The notes: generated from the letters alone by a model not told the origin. A DNA stretch of 61,856 nt from Patulibacter medicamentivorans (GCF_000240225.1 NZ_AGUD01000004.1:1-61856), one strand, 5' to 3'; shown: positions 41,546 to 49,357, counted from the first letter of the stretch. Made by a program: numbers and translations.

Positions 41546-42528
41546 GCACCGAGATCGCGACGAAGTCCACCAAGTACTGGCAGGGCATCAGCCAGGCCCT
41601 CACCGAGGAGATGGACCGCGACGAGCGAGTCGTCCTGGTGGGCGAGGACGTCGGCCGCGCAGGCGGTCCCTACGGCCTGACCCGCGGCCTGCAGGACCGC
41701 TTCGGCGCGGACCGCGTCCGCGACACGCCGATCAGCGAGGCCGTGCTGATGGGTCTGGGCGTCGGAAGCGGTGCCGTCGGCCTGCGCCCGATCGTCGAGG
41801 TCATGTTCTTCGACTTCGCGATGCTGATGATGGATCAGCTGATCAACCAGGGCGCGAAGTACCGCTACTTCACCGGCCACCCGCTGCCGCTGACCGTCCG
41901 CGCCATGTGCGGCGCCGGCGGGCACAACGGGGCCCAGCACTCGCAGAACATCGAGGCCTGGTTCTGCGGCGTCCCCGGCCTGAAGGTCGCGATGTCGTCG
42001 AACGCCCGCGACGCCAAGGGCCTGCTGAAGTCCGCGGTCCGCGACGACGACCCGACGCTGATCATCGAGACGCAGGGCCTCCTCCGCGACCGCTTCGACG
42101 TCCCGGTCGTCGACGACCTGCTGATCCCCCTCGGGGTCGCCGACGTCCGGCGCACGGGAACGGACGTCACCGTCGTCGCGACCGGTCGGATGGTCCCCCG
42201 CGCGGTCGAGGCCGCGGAGGGGCTCGCCGACGAGATCTCCGTCGAGGTCGTCGACCCCAGGACGATCTCGCCGCTGGACACCGCGACGATCCTGGAGTCG
42301 GTCGCGAAGACCGGCCGGCTCGTGGTCGCGCAGGAGGCGCTCAGCCCCTGCAGCGTCGCCGCCGAGGTCTGCTCGCTGGCGGCCGAGCACTGCTTCGCCG
42401 AGCTCAAGGCTCCGCCCGTACGGGTGACGCCGGACTTCACGAACGTCCCGACGCCGCTGCCGCTGGTGGAGGCGCGCGTCCCGCAGGCCGACACGATCGC
42501 CGCGGCGATCCGAACCACCCTCGCGTAG
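41542..42528 (+). CDS. 2-oxoacid dehydrogenase E1 component, beta subunit
   Basis: 328 aa transketolase-like beta subunit: VVLVGEDVGRAGGPYGLTRGL, RVRDTPISEAVLMGLGVGSG, GAGGHNGAQHSQNIEAWF (the loop with the catalytic HSQ), and the C-terminal TPDFTNVPTPLPLVEARVP. Assembles with the alpha subunit, whose stop it overlaps (ATGA). Features are general for pyruvate/branched-chain/acetoin E1-beta, so the substrate is not resolved. Confidence 0.9.
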   Translation: MSTEIATKSTKYWQGISQALTEEMDRDERVVLVGEDVGRAGGPYGLTRGLQDRFGADRVRDTPISEAVLMGLGVGSGAVGLRPIVEVMFFDFAMLMMDQLINQGAKYRYFTGHPLPLTVRAMCGAGGHNGAQHSQNIEAWFCGVPGLKVAMSSNARDAKGLLKSAVRDDDPTLIIETQGLLRDRFDVPVVDDLLIPLGVADVRRTGTDVTVVATGRMVPRAVEAAEGLADEISVEVVDPRTISPLDTATILESVAKTGRLVVAQEALSPCSVAAEVCSLAAEHCFAELKAPPVRVTPDFTNVPTPLPLVEARVPQADTIAAAIRTTLA

Positions 42529-42540
42529 GAAGGCACCGTG

Positions 42541-42771
42541 ATGGAGATCACCGTCGAGAACGGCACCGCCGACGACGAGATCGAGATCCTCGAGATCGCG
42601 GTCGAGGTCGGACAGGAGGTGGCCGAGGGCGACCTGCTCGTCGAGGTCGCCACCGACAAGGCGAACATGGAGATCGTCGCGCCGAAGGCCGGGCGCGTCG
42701 CCGAGATCCGGGTGGCCGACGGCGACGACGCTCCGGGCAACGCCGTGCTCCTCGTCCTCGAGGACCTCTAG
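42541..42771 (+). CDS. Stand-alone lipoyl domain protein (detached E2 N-terminal domain)
   Basis: 76 aa, a single biotinyl/lipoyl domain. EVATDKANMEI carries the lipoylated Lys in the DKA hairpin, followed by APKAGRVAEIRVADGD. E2 proteins normally carry this domain fused to a peripheral-subunit-binding and a catalytic domain; here it is a separate gene. AGGAAGG ribosome binding site lies 7 bp before ATG 42541 (GTG 42538 is too close). The E2 catalytic gene follows after 2 bp. Confidence 0.88.
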   Translation: MEITVENGTADDEIEILEIAVEVGQEVAEGDLLVEVATDKANMEIVAPKAGRVAEIRVADGDDAPGNAVLLVLEDL

Positions 42772-42773
42772 CG

Positions 42774-43478
42774 ATGCCGGGCCCCGCCGAGACGGGCCGG
42801 GGGGAGCCGCGGATCGAGAAGCTCTCGCTCATGCGGCGCGCCATGGTCCGCCAGATGGACCAGGCCGCGGTCATCCCGTGCTTCTACCTGCGCCGCACCG
42901 CCGACGTGACGGCGATCGTGGACGAGCGTCGGCGCGTCCGCGCCGCCGGCGACCGACCGCCGTCCGTCAACGACTACCTGGTGCGTGCCGCCGCGCTCGC
43001 GCTGCGCGCGCACCCCGAGGTCAACGCGTCCTTCGACGACGGGTTCATCCACCAGCACCCCCGGGTCAACGTCGGCGTCGCGATCGCCGTGCCGGGCGGC
43101 CTGGTCGTCCCGGCCGTCTACGACGCCGACGGGCAGGACCCGACGCAGATCAGCGCCGCGGTCCGCGAGCTCGCCGACCTGGCGTCCCGCCGCAAGCTCG
43201 GCCGGGAGGTCCTCTCGGACGCCACGTTCTCGATCTCCAACCTCGGGATGTTCGGCGTCGAGGACTTCGACGCCGTCCTCAACCCGCCCCAGGCGGCCAT
43301 CCTGTCGGTCGGCGCCGTGGCGGAGCACGACGGCCGCAGCACGGTCCGCCTGGCCCTGGGCTGCGACCACCGGGTCCTCACGGGCGCGGAGGGCGCCGAG
43401 TTCCTGGGGGCCCTCGTCGAGCGCCTGGGCGATCTCGCCGCGCTCGGGACCGTCGAGCACGCGGGAGCGAGCGCATGA
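42774..43478 (+). CDS. E2 acyltransferase catalytic domain, stand-alone
   Basis: 234 aa, about half the usual E2. It begins almost directly with the catalytic domain (IEKLSLMRRAMVRQMDQAA), continues with ISNLGMFGVEDFDAVLNPPQAAILSVG, and ends with the active-site His199 in LGCDHRVLTGAEGAEF. There is no lipoyl domain and no peripheral-subunit-binding domain. The usual HxxxDG motif reads HRVLTG (Asp replaced by Thr203). It should transfer the acyl group from the separate lipoyl protein to CoA. How E1 and E3 dock is unclear; no E3 gene is in the window. Confidence 0.85.
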   Translation: MPGPAETGRGEPRIEKLSLMRRAMVRQMDQAAVIPCFYLRRTADVTAIVDERRRVRAAGDRPPSVNDYLVRAAALALRAHPEVNASFDDGFIHQHPRVNVGVAIAVPGGLVVPAVYDADGQDPTQISAAVRELADLASRRKLGREVLSDATFSISNLGMFGVEDFDAVLNPPQAAILSVGAVAEHDGRSTVRLALGCDHRVLTGAEGAEFLGALVERLGDLAALGTVEHAGASA

Positions 43479-44368
43479 GCGCCGCGGGCACCCGTACCGA
43501 GCTCGTCGCCGACGCGCGGACGGCGCTGGAGTCGGTCCAGGACGGGGCGACCGTGGGGATCGGCGGCATCCTGACCAACGGGCGGCCGATGACCCTCGTT
43601 CGCGAGCTCGCGCGCCGCGGGCTGCGCGACCTGACGGTCGTCGCGCCCGTCGCCGCCCTCGATGTCGACCTGCTGATCGCCACCGGTTGCGTGCGGCGCG
43701 TCGTGACCTCGTACGTGGGGTGCGAGGGGATCGCCGGCGTGGCGCCGCTGTTCCGGAGCGCCGCAGAGTCCGGCGCGATCGAGGTCTGGGAGCTGGACGA
43801 GGCGCATTGCGGCCTGGCGCTCAGGGCGGCCGCGCAGCGGCTCCCGTTCCTCCCCTGGCGCGGCGGGGTCGGGACCGATCTGCCGATCCACAATCCGCGG
43901 CTCGTGCCGTTCGCCGATCCGATCGGCGGGGAGTCGCTGCTCGCGATCCCCGCGTTGCCGCTGGACCTGGCGCTGATCCACGGGCACCGAGCCGACCGGT
44001 TCGGCAACGTCCAGTTCTCGGGTCCGACCCACATGGACCCCGTGATGGCCTCCGCGGCCGCGCGGGTCGTGGTGCAGGTCGAGGAGCTCGTCGGCAACGA
44101 CGTGATCCGCCGCGACCCGGCCGCGACCCACCGCTGGCGCACGACCTCGGTGGTCCCCGCCCGCTGGGGCACCCACCCGTACGCGGCGACGACCATCGAG
44201 GCGGACGTCGAGCATCTCACGGCCTTCGCCGCCGCCGGCAAGCGCGCCGCCCGCGGCGACCGCGACGGCCTCGAGCAGTACCTCGATGCCCACGTGCGGG
44301 GGCCCGCCGACCACGCGCAGTACCTCGACCACATCGGCCTGCGCCGGATTCTGGAGCTGAACCCGTGA
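43475..44368 (+). CDS. CoA-transferase family subunit A (glutaconate CoA-transferase / IpdA-like)
   Basis: 297 aa. Family I CoA-transferase alpha features: VQDGATVGIGGIL, a Rossmann-like strand LTVVAPVAALDVDLLI, SYVGCEGIAGVAPLFR, and a late AAAQRLPFLPWRGGVGTDL, which resembles actinobacterial IpdA-type proteins. IpdAB opens the last ring of steroids rather than moving CoA, so either CoA transfer or ring hydrolysis is possible. ATGA overlaps on both sides tie it to the E2 gene and to subunit B. Confidence 0.85.
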   Translation: MSAAGTRTELVADARTALESVQDGATVGIGGILTNGRPMTLVRELARRGLRDLTVVAPVAALDVDLLIATGCVRRVVTSYVGCEGIAGVAPLFRSAAESGAIEVWELDEAHCGLALRAAAQRLPFLPWRGGVGTDLPIHNPRLVPFADPIGGESLLAIPALPLDLALIHGHRADRFGNVQFSGPTHMDPVMASAAARVVVQVEELVGNDVIRRDPAATHRWRTTSVVPARWGTHPYAATTIEADVEHLTAFAAAGKRAARGDRDGLEQYLDAHVRGPADHAQYLDHIGLRRILELNP

Positions 44369-45141
44369 GCGTCACCGCGACCCCCGACGAGCTCCAGGCC
44401 GTCCTGCTGGCCCGGGACTTCCGCGCCGACGACCGCGTGGTCCAGATCGGGGCGAACCTGCCGACGGCTCGCGCCGGGGCCCTGATGGCGGGCCTGAGCA
44501 CCCACCCGGACCTGCGCGTCGTCATCGGGCTGTCCGTCGACAACCTCGCCACGGCGGCGAGCCTCCCGGCGGTTCGCGAGCTGTCGTTCCACGCGCGCAG
44601 CGCCTTCGAGGGCGAGGCCGTCATGGACCAGGGCACGGTCTTCGACGACGTCGCCAGTCCCGACGTCTTCTTCGTCGGGGGCCTGCAGGTCGACCGTCGC
44701 GGCAACGTCAACCTCGTCGGCATCCCGGACGGCGACGGGGGCTGGAAGGTCCACGGCCCCGGAGCCGTGGCGCTGGCGACGATGAGCACGAACTGCCGCG
44801 GCTACTACATCCTCATGCCCGCGCACTCGCCCCGGGTCTTCGTCGAGCGCGTCGCGTCGATCACGGCGCTCGGCGACCGCACCCGACGGGCCGAGCTGGG
44901 GCTGCCCGGGGGCGGCCCGCGCCTGCTGCTCTCGCCGCTGGGCGTCTTCGACTTCAACGACCACGGCGACATGCGCGTGGTCAGCCTGCATCCGGGCGTC
45001 TCGCTCGACGACGTCCAGGCCGCCACCGGCTTCGCGCTCGACGTGCCCGAGGCCGTGCCCACCACCGCGATGCCGTCCCCGTCCGAGCTCGACCTGCTCC
45101 GCGAGCGGGTCGACCCGGGCGGCCTCCTGCGAGCGACATGA
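44365..45141 (+). CDS. CoA-transferase family subunit B (IpdB-like)
   Basis: 258 aa, GTG start overlapping the subunit A stop. ANLPTARAGALMAGLSTHPDLR near the N-terminus and GGLQVDRRGNVNLVGI with LLLSPLGVFDF later are typical of glutaconate CoA-transferase B / IpdB relatives. Forms a heterodimer with subunit A. Its stop overlaps the start of the first MaoC-like gene (ATGA). Confidence 0.85.
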   Translation: MSVTATPDELQAVLLARDFRADDRVVQIGANLPTARAGALMAGLSTHPDLRVVIGLSVDNLATAASLPAVRELSFHARSAFEGEAVMDQGTVFDDVASPDVFFVGGLQVDRRGNVNLVGIPDGDGGWKVHGPGAVALATMSTNCRGYYILMPAHSPRVFVERVASITALGDRTRRAELGLPGGGPRLLLSPLGVFDFNDHGDMRVVSLHPGVSLDDVQAATGFALDVPEAVPTTAMPSPSELDLLRERVDPGGLLRAT

Positions 45142-45590
45142 CGTCCCGCGACGTCGACCAGAAAGAGCACATGACAGACACGCTGTCGAACATCGCCTTC
45201 GACGATCTCGTCGAGGACGACCGCAAGGGCCCGTACGTCGAGCAGATCACCGCGGACCTCGCCGGCCGGCTCGCCGGGCCGATCGGGCAGCCGCACGACG
45301 TGGCGCTCGCGCCGCCCGCGGTCTTCCCGGTGATCTTCCTGAAGGCCCTCCGGGCGTCGATGGGCGGCATCCCCGCCGGATCGGTCCTGGCCAAGCAGGA
45401 GCTCCGGTTCGGTGAGCCCGTGCCGGTCGGCGAGTCGGTGCGCACCACCACGTGGATCGGCGAGAAGTACGTGCGGCGCGAGCGGCCGTACGTCGTGATC
45501 CGCTTCGACGTCCGCCGCGCCGACGGCGCGTTGGCCGTCAGCGGCAGCAAGACCATCATGTGGCCCACGGGCCCGGGAGACCAGGCATGA
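45138..45590 (+). CDS. MaoC-like hydratase subunit (N-terminal FAS1-like dehydratase type)
   Basis: 150 aa. Hotdog-fold pattern (PPAVFPVIFLKALRASMGG, SVLAKQELRFGEPVPVGESV, then VVIRFDVRRADGALAVSGSKTIMW) without the GDxNPxH active-site motif. It matches the non-catalytic half of two-gene MaoC hydratases, whose catalytic half is the next gene. ATG 45138 overlaps the previous stop; an internal Met (45171) is possible but leaves the overlap pattern unexplained. Confidence 0.78.
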   Translation: MTSRDVDQKEHMTDTLSNIAFDDLVEDDRKGPYVEQITADLAGRLAGPIGQPHDVALAPPAVFPVIFLKALRASMGGIPAGSVLAKQELRFGEPVPVGESVRTTTWIGEKYVRRERPYVVIRFDVRRADGALAVSGSKTIMWPTGPGDQA

Positions 45591-45976
45591 CCGACCGTCG
45601 ATTCCCCGGCATCAGCGACGTCGTCACCCAGGAGAGCATCAACGCGTACGCGGAGCTCTCCGGCGACTACAACCCGCTGCACGTCGACCTCGAGATCGCT
45701 GCGGCCTCGGAGTTCGGCGGGACGATCGCGCACGGCCCGATCTCGTTCCAGTCGCTGTTCCGCTCCCTCACCGAGGGGCTCGACGTCGAGGCGCTCCCGG
45801 CAGGGAGCTCGGTCAGCGTGACCTATCGCGCTCCGGTGCGCCCGGGCGATGCCGTCACCGCGCGGATCGTGCGCCCCGCGGACGAGTCCGCGGCGGACGG
45901 CGCGCTCGCGGCGTCCTGCGTGAACCAGGACGGCGTGACCGTCCTGTCGGGCAGCGTGCTGCTCCCGCCGGCCTGA
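45587..45976 (+). CDS. MaoC family (R)-hydratase, catalytic subunit
   Basis: 129 aa. The hydratase-2 motif YAELSGDYNPLHVD with catalytic Asp and His is intact (about 21-34), followed by GGTIAHGPISFQSLF and VTYRAPVRPGDAV. With the preceding gene it should form a heterodimeric enoyl-CoA hydratase acting on a bulky or unusual acyl-CoA, as in steroid side-chain ChsH1/ChsH2. Last gene of the E1 operon. Confidence 0.85.
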   Translation: MTDRRFPGISDVVTQESINAYAELSGDYNPLHVDLEIAAASEFGGTIAHGPISFQSLFRSLTEGLDVEALPAGSSVSVTYRAPVRPGDAVTARIVRPADESAADGALAASCVNQDGVTVLSGSVLLPPA

Positions 45977-45984
45977 GCCCGCCG

Positions 45985-46015
45985 GCCCGGGGAAGGGGAC
46001 GGGCACGGCCCCCGG
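45985..46015. terminator. Stem-loop after the E1/MaoC operon
   Basis: CCCGGGG and CCCCGGG form a 7-bp stem with a 17-nt loop, 8 bp after the MaoC stop. Confidence 0.4.
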
Positions 46016-46037
46016 GGCGCCCTACCGGTCGGTCGGC

Positions 46038-46086
46038 GCCGAGTTTGGGGTGCCTCGATCCTCGGGATCCGTGGCCCGAACTCGGC
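46038..46086. repeat. Nested hairpin upstream of the response regulator
   Basis: GCCGAGTTTGGG (46038-46049) pairs with CCCGAACTCGGC (46075-46086) with one T-G wobble, giving a 12-bp stem. Its loop holds a second perfect stem GATCC-TCG-GGATC. It could be a second terminator or a structured leader. Confidence 0.45.
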
Positions 46087-46150
46087 CGACGGGCCTCCGC
46101 CCGGCGCGCGGGGGATGATCGGCCCGTCGTCTCGCGATGACCCCGAACTT

Positions 46151-46165
46151 CCCTGTTTTGCAGGG
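46151..46165. repeat. CCCTG-N5-CAGGG dyad in the response-regulator promoter
   Basis: A perfect 5-bp inverted repeat around TTTTG, in a locally AT-rich patch 130 bp before the response-regulator ATG. It shares CTG/CAG ends with the island motif but has a much shorter spacing. Confidence 0.3.
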
Positions 46166-46262
46166 GATTCCTGGAGCTTCGGCCGATCGCTGGCATGTGC
46201 CCCACGGGCCCCTCCGGAAGCAATGCCACACAGTGACGCCGGGTCTGTACTATGCGCGCAAT

Positions 46263-46278
46263 CCGTCCGACCGGACGG
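46263..46278. promoter_or_regulatory. Perfect dyad next to the response-regulator ribosome binding site
   Basis: CCGTCCG-AC-CGGACGG has perfect 7-bp arms and is followed by GTAGGGAGGAG, the Shine-Dalgarno. The trailing CGGTAG echoes the TetR-type half-site CTACCG/CGGTAG. Confidence 0.5.
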
Positions 46279-46294
46279 TAGGGAGGAGTACAGC

Positions 46295-46969
46295 ATGCGG
46301 ACCATGATCGTTGATGACCACGACCTCGTCAGGCACGGGATCCGGTCGGTGCTCGCGGGTGACTCGCGCGTTCGCGTCGTCGCCGAGGCGTCGACGGGCG
46401 GATTGGCGCTGCGCCAGGCGGCGGCGGCGCAGCTCGATCTCGCGCTCGTGGACCTCCGGCTGCCGGACATGCGGGGCGAGGACGTCGTGCGCGGCATCCT
46501 CGAAGTCCGCCCGCAGGCCGCGATCGTCGTCGTGAGCGCCTATCTGAGCGAGGACACGGTCCGCGGCGCCCTCCAGGCGGGCGCCATCGGCTACGTGACC
46601 AAGACGGCGGGACTCACCGAGCTGCGCACCGTCATCGACCGCGTCGTGCGCGGCGAGCGAGGCAGCGCCGAGGTCACCGGGCACCAGATCGTCGAGCGCC
46701 TGCACTCGCTGGGTTCGGAGATGAGCGGGCGCCCGAGCCTGACCCCCCAGCAGGAGCGCGTCCTGGAGCTCGCCGCGGCCGGATGGACCTACCAGCAGGT
46801 AGGCGCGAAGCTCTTCATCACCGAGTCGACGGTGCGATTCCACGTGCAGAAGATGAAGCGCAAGTTCGCCGCGCGGACGAAGACGGAGCTGATCGCGACC
46901 GCGATCCGGGCCGGAGTCCTCGCGCCGGCGGCCGAGGCAGGCCCGGTCTGCCTCGAGCGGGCGTCCTGA
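46295..46969 (+). CDS. LuxR/NarL family response regulator
   Basis: 224 aa. Receiver domain with acidic pair VDDHD, phosphoacceptor Asp53 in ALVDLRLPDM and Lys103 in VTKTAG. C-terminal LuxR HTH (about 150-210): LTPQQERVLELAAAGWTYQQV, then ITESTVRFHVQKMKRKF. GGGAGGAG ribosome binding site before ATG 46295. Followed 21 bp later by a histidine kinase gene, so the two form a system. As the only LuxR-type HTH in the island it is the prime candidate to bind the repeated CTG-N10-CAG motif. Confidence 0.9.
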   Translation: MRTMIVDDHDLVRHGIRSVLAGDSRVRVVAEASTGGLALRQAAAAQLDLALVDLRLPDMRGEDVVRGILEVRPQAAIVVVSAYLSEDTVRGALQAGAIGYVTKTAGLTELRTVIDRVVRGERGSAEVTGHQIVERLHSLGSEMSGRPSLTPQQERVLELAAAGWTYQQVGAKLFITESTVRFHVQKMKRKFAARTKTELIATAIRAGVLAPAAEAGPVCLERAS

Positions 46970-46990
46970 CGCCGACGAGCGGCGACGACG

Positions 46991-48031
46991 GTGCGCGCGA
47001 CGGACGGCAGCCGAGGGACGGCGGTGGGCGGGAGAGACGAGCCCGTCTCCTTCGGGGCGTCGCTCGCGTCGCTCGCGCTGCGGCTCGTCGCGCTTCGTGC
47101 CGGCAGCGCGACGCCGCCGCAGTGCGACCACGCGCTCGCCGCGCTCGCCGGTGCGGCGGACTTCGCGCGCCTCGACGTGATCCTCGACGGGTTCGTCCTG
47201 TCGGCCAGCGCGAGCGGGCGGCGGCGGATGGCGTCCGTCCCGGTCGAGGACGGGGTCGTGCGCGCGCCCGTCCTCGACGTCGCCCAGGCACCGATCGGCC
47301 TCGTGCTCGCACGACCGCGCGAGCGGGGCAACGAGGGCGTCGGGGCGCTCGTGCGCGAGATCGCGGAGACCTGCGCACGGGCCTGGCAGCTCGACCTGGT
47401 CGCTCGCGTCGCGCAGCGGTGGGCCGACGCGATCCACGACGGCCCGGTCCAGGCGCTCTCCGCCGCCGTCCTGCATCTCGGCCACGCCCGCGAGCAGCAG
47501 GAGGCGGGCGGCGACGCGACCGCGACCCTGGCGACGGGGCTGGCGCTGGTCGATCGCGGCCTGGGCGAACTGCGGCTCGCGATCCAGGAGCCGTACGCGG
47601 ACGAGTTCGCGGGCGCGTCGAGCGGTGCGGACGACGACCTGGCGGCGGTCGCGGCCGCCGCGGCCTCCCCCTGGGGCCTTCCGGTGACCTTCGACGCCTC
47701 GGACGCCGCCGTCCAGCGCTACCGGGACGCGGACCCGCGAGCCCGCGACCTCCTCGTCCGGGCGACGCGGGAGGGCGTGGCCAACGCGGCCAAGCACGCG
47801 CCGGCGGGCGGCGCCGAAGTGGTCCTCCGCTCGCCGGGGCGGGGCACCCTCGAGGTCGCGGTGCGCGACTTCGGAGCCACCGGAGCTCCCACCGCGGCCG
47901 CCCTGGCGAGCGGTCACGGCCTGGCGGCCCTCCGGCGTTCGGCGGCCCAGCTCGGCGGCGCTGCGCGTCTCGATCGGGCGGACGGCGCCGGCGGGCTGCT
48001 CGTGGTGCGGGTGCCGGTCAGCCCGGCCTGA
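46991..48031 (+). CDS. Soluble NarL-type sensor histidine kinase
   Basis: 346 aa, GTG start. No TM segment is evident. Residues 45-125 look GAF-like. The phosphoacceptor helix reads WADAIHDGPVQALSAAVLHL (His149, the HDxxxQ type that partners LuxR-family regulators). The ATPase domain follows with N-box REGVANAAKHA and a GHGLAALRR G-box. A cytoplasmic sensor implies an internal signal such as a pathway intermediate. Its last 14 bp overlap the convergent TetR gene. Confidence 0.82.
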   Translation: MRATDGSRGTAVGGRDEPVSFGASLASLALRLVALRAGSATPPQCDHALAALAGAADFARLDVILDGFVLSASASGRRRMASVPVEDGVVRAPVLDVAQAPIGLVLARPRERGNEGVGALVREIAETCARAWQLDLVARVAQRWADAIHDGPVQALSAAVLHLGHAREQQEAGGDATATLATGLALVDRGLGELRLAIQEPYADEFAGASSGADDDLAAVAAAAASPWGLPVTFDASDAAVQRYRDADPRARDLLVRATREGVANAAKHAPAGGAEVVLRSPGRGTLEVAVRDFGATGAPTAAALASGHGLAALRRSAAQLGGAARLDRADGAGGLLVVRVPVSPA

Positions 48032-48635
48032 CCTCGAGCCCGCGGAGCGCGATCTCCGCGAACATGTCCCCGATCTCGTCGGCCCCCATCTCGCCGCCGG
48101 TCTGGAACCAGGTGTAGCCCCAGTTGGCCATGGCGAGGACCGCCTTCGCGGCGATCTTCGGAGGCATGTCCACGAACGCCCCGGAGCGCGTGCCGTCGTT
48201 GATCACTCCCTGGACCATGCGCTCGTAGAAGTCGCGCTTGAGCACGATCTCGCTCCAGCGTTCGCCGCTGAGGGCGCGGTGCTCCGCCAGGAAGACGGTC
48301 ACGCCGTCCTGGTGGCGGCCGACGAAGTCCATCGCGCCCCGGACGATGTCGCGGAGCTTCTCGCTCGGCGGCTTCGACGACGAGAACACGACCATCGTCT
48401 CGGCGATCAGCTCGTCCACCATCTGCTCGTGGATGGCGAACAGCAGGTCCTCCTTCCGGCGGACGTGGTGGTACAGGCTCGGCTTGCGCATCCCGAGCTC
48501 CGAGGCCACGTCCGTCATCGACGCTCCGTGGTACCCGAGCTCGCTGAAGACCTTCGTCGCGGCGGCGATGATGTCCGCGCGGACCGCCTGTGGTTCGCCT
48601 GTGGTGGTGGGCCGCGAGGGCTGCGTCTTGGGCAT
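48018..48635 (-). CDS. TetR family transcriptional regulator
   Basis: 205 aa from ATG 48635, preceded by GAGG at the right distance; ATG 48671 would add 12 residues. HTH (about 25-65): IIAAATKVFSELGYHGASMTDVA and MRKPSLYHHVRRKEDLL, then an all-helical ligand domain (MDFVGRHQDGVTVFLAEHRAL). It resembles TetR regulators of acyl-CoA degradation (KstR2/PfmR-like). CTACCG-type dyads in its own promoter and ahead of the E1-alpha operon suggest autoregulation and control of that operon, with a CoA ester as likely inducer. Confidence 0.85.
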   Translation of the reverse strand: MPKTQPSRPTTTGEPQAVRADIIAAATKVFSELGYHGASMTDVASELGMRKPSLYHHVRRKEDLLFAIHEQMVDELIAETMVVFSSSKPPSEKLRDIVRGAMDFVGRHQDGVTVFLAEHRALSGERWSEIVLKRDFYERMVQGVINDGTRSGAFVDMPPKIAAKAVLAMANWGYTWFQTGGEMGADEIGDMFAEIALRGLEVRPG

Positions 48636-48694
48636 CGGAGTCCTCGAGAGATGACGATCGGCGGGCGGCACGGGCCGCGATCGGACGGCGTCAC

Positions 48695-48709
48695 GGACCG
48701 ATCGGTAGG
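48695..48709. promoter_or_regulatory. Candidate autoregulatory TetR operator
   Basis: On the minus strand CCTACCGATCGGTCC contains the perfect palindrome ACCGATCGGT and the same CTACCG half-site as the dyads before E1-alpha. It lies 60 bp upstream of the TetR ATG. Confidence 0.5.
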
Positions 48710-48750
48710 CGACTCGATGCTAGCGGAGCGCATCTCGGCTCCACGCGATG

Positions 48751-48766
48751 CTGGCGGAACCGCGAG
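48751..48766 (-). promoter_or_regulatory. Island motif copy 6, upstream of the SnoaL-like gene
   Basis: CTGGCGGAACCGCGAG on the plus strand; read in reverse, CTCGCGGTTCCGCCAG matches the island consensus CTGTCGGTTCCGCCAG at 14 of 16 positions. It lies 96 bp before the SnoaL-like ATG, between it and the divergent TetR gene. Confidence 0.6.
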
Positions 48767-48862
48767 TCCGGCGGGTGCACCATCCTGCAGATGGGATTCT
48801 GGAGGGGTCGGCTGCACCGACCGGCACCCGGTTCCGGGCACCGAACCAACGAGAGGACTGCG

Positions 48863-49321
48863 ATGGATCCCGACGTCGCGCGCATGCTCGCCGAGCGCGC
48901 CTGTGAACGACTGATCATCGAGTACGCGCGCCGCGTCGACTTCGGTGAGGCCTCGCGGATCGCGGAGCTGTTCGTGGCCGACGGCGTGTGGACCGGGGTC
49001 GACCTCCGCCTCGACGGACGGGACGCCATCCGCGAGTGGTTCACGGAGCGCGAGGCGCTCGACCGCCGCGTCTCCCGGCACGTGCACACGAACATCGCCG
49101 TCGAGCTGGAGGTCGGAGGCGACCGCGCTCTAGCCGAGTCGTACCTCGTCAACTACCGTCACGACCGCCGGGGCGCGGACCGGGCGATGCCGGCTCCCGG
49201 CGACATCCCGAAGTACGTCGGCGAGTGCCGCGACACGTTCGTGCGCACCGACGAGGGATGGCGCTTCGCGAGCCGGGACGTCGCCGTCGCCTTCGTGCGC
49301 CCGCGTCGCCCCGTCGCGTGA
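48863..49321 (+). CDS. SnoaL-like / NTF2-fold protein
   Basis: 152 aa. Starts with the helical SnoaL_4 pattern (LIIEYARRVDFGEASRIAELFVADGVW), continues with GRDAIREWFTEREAL and RHVHTNIAVELE, and ends with strands DTFVRTDEGWRFASRDVAVAF. Related proteins include dehydratases, isomerases and dioxygenase beta subunits; no partner is present. GAGAGGA ribosome binding site. It has its own upstream motif and probably acts in the island pathway. Confidence 0.78.
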   Translation: MDPDVARMLAERACERLIIEYARRVDFGEASRIAELFVADGVWTGVDLRLDGRDAIREWFTEREALDRRVSRHVHTNIAVELEVGGDRALAESYLVNYRHDRRGADRAMPAPGDIPKYVGECRDTFVRTDEGWRFASRDVAVAFVRPRRPVA

Positions 49322-49357
49322 GCGTTGCTCCCTGGGCGTCGGCGGCGAGGGCGGGTG

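Larger units (their letters stand above)
45977..46294. other. 318-bp gap ahead of the two-component genes
   Basis: No gene is seen. In order it contains the stem-loop after MaoC (45985-46015), a CTACCGGTCGGT sequence at 46022-46033, a nested hairpin (46038-46086), a CCCTG-N5-CAGGG dyad (46151-46165), an AT-richer stretch with CTGTACTATGCG near 46240-46255, and a perfect dyad (46263-46278) next to the ribosome binding site. It is the most structured non-coding stretch of the window and presumably the response-regulator promoter. Confidence 0.5.
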
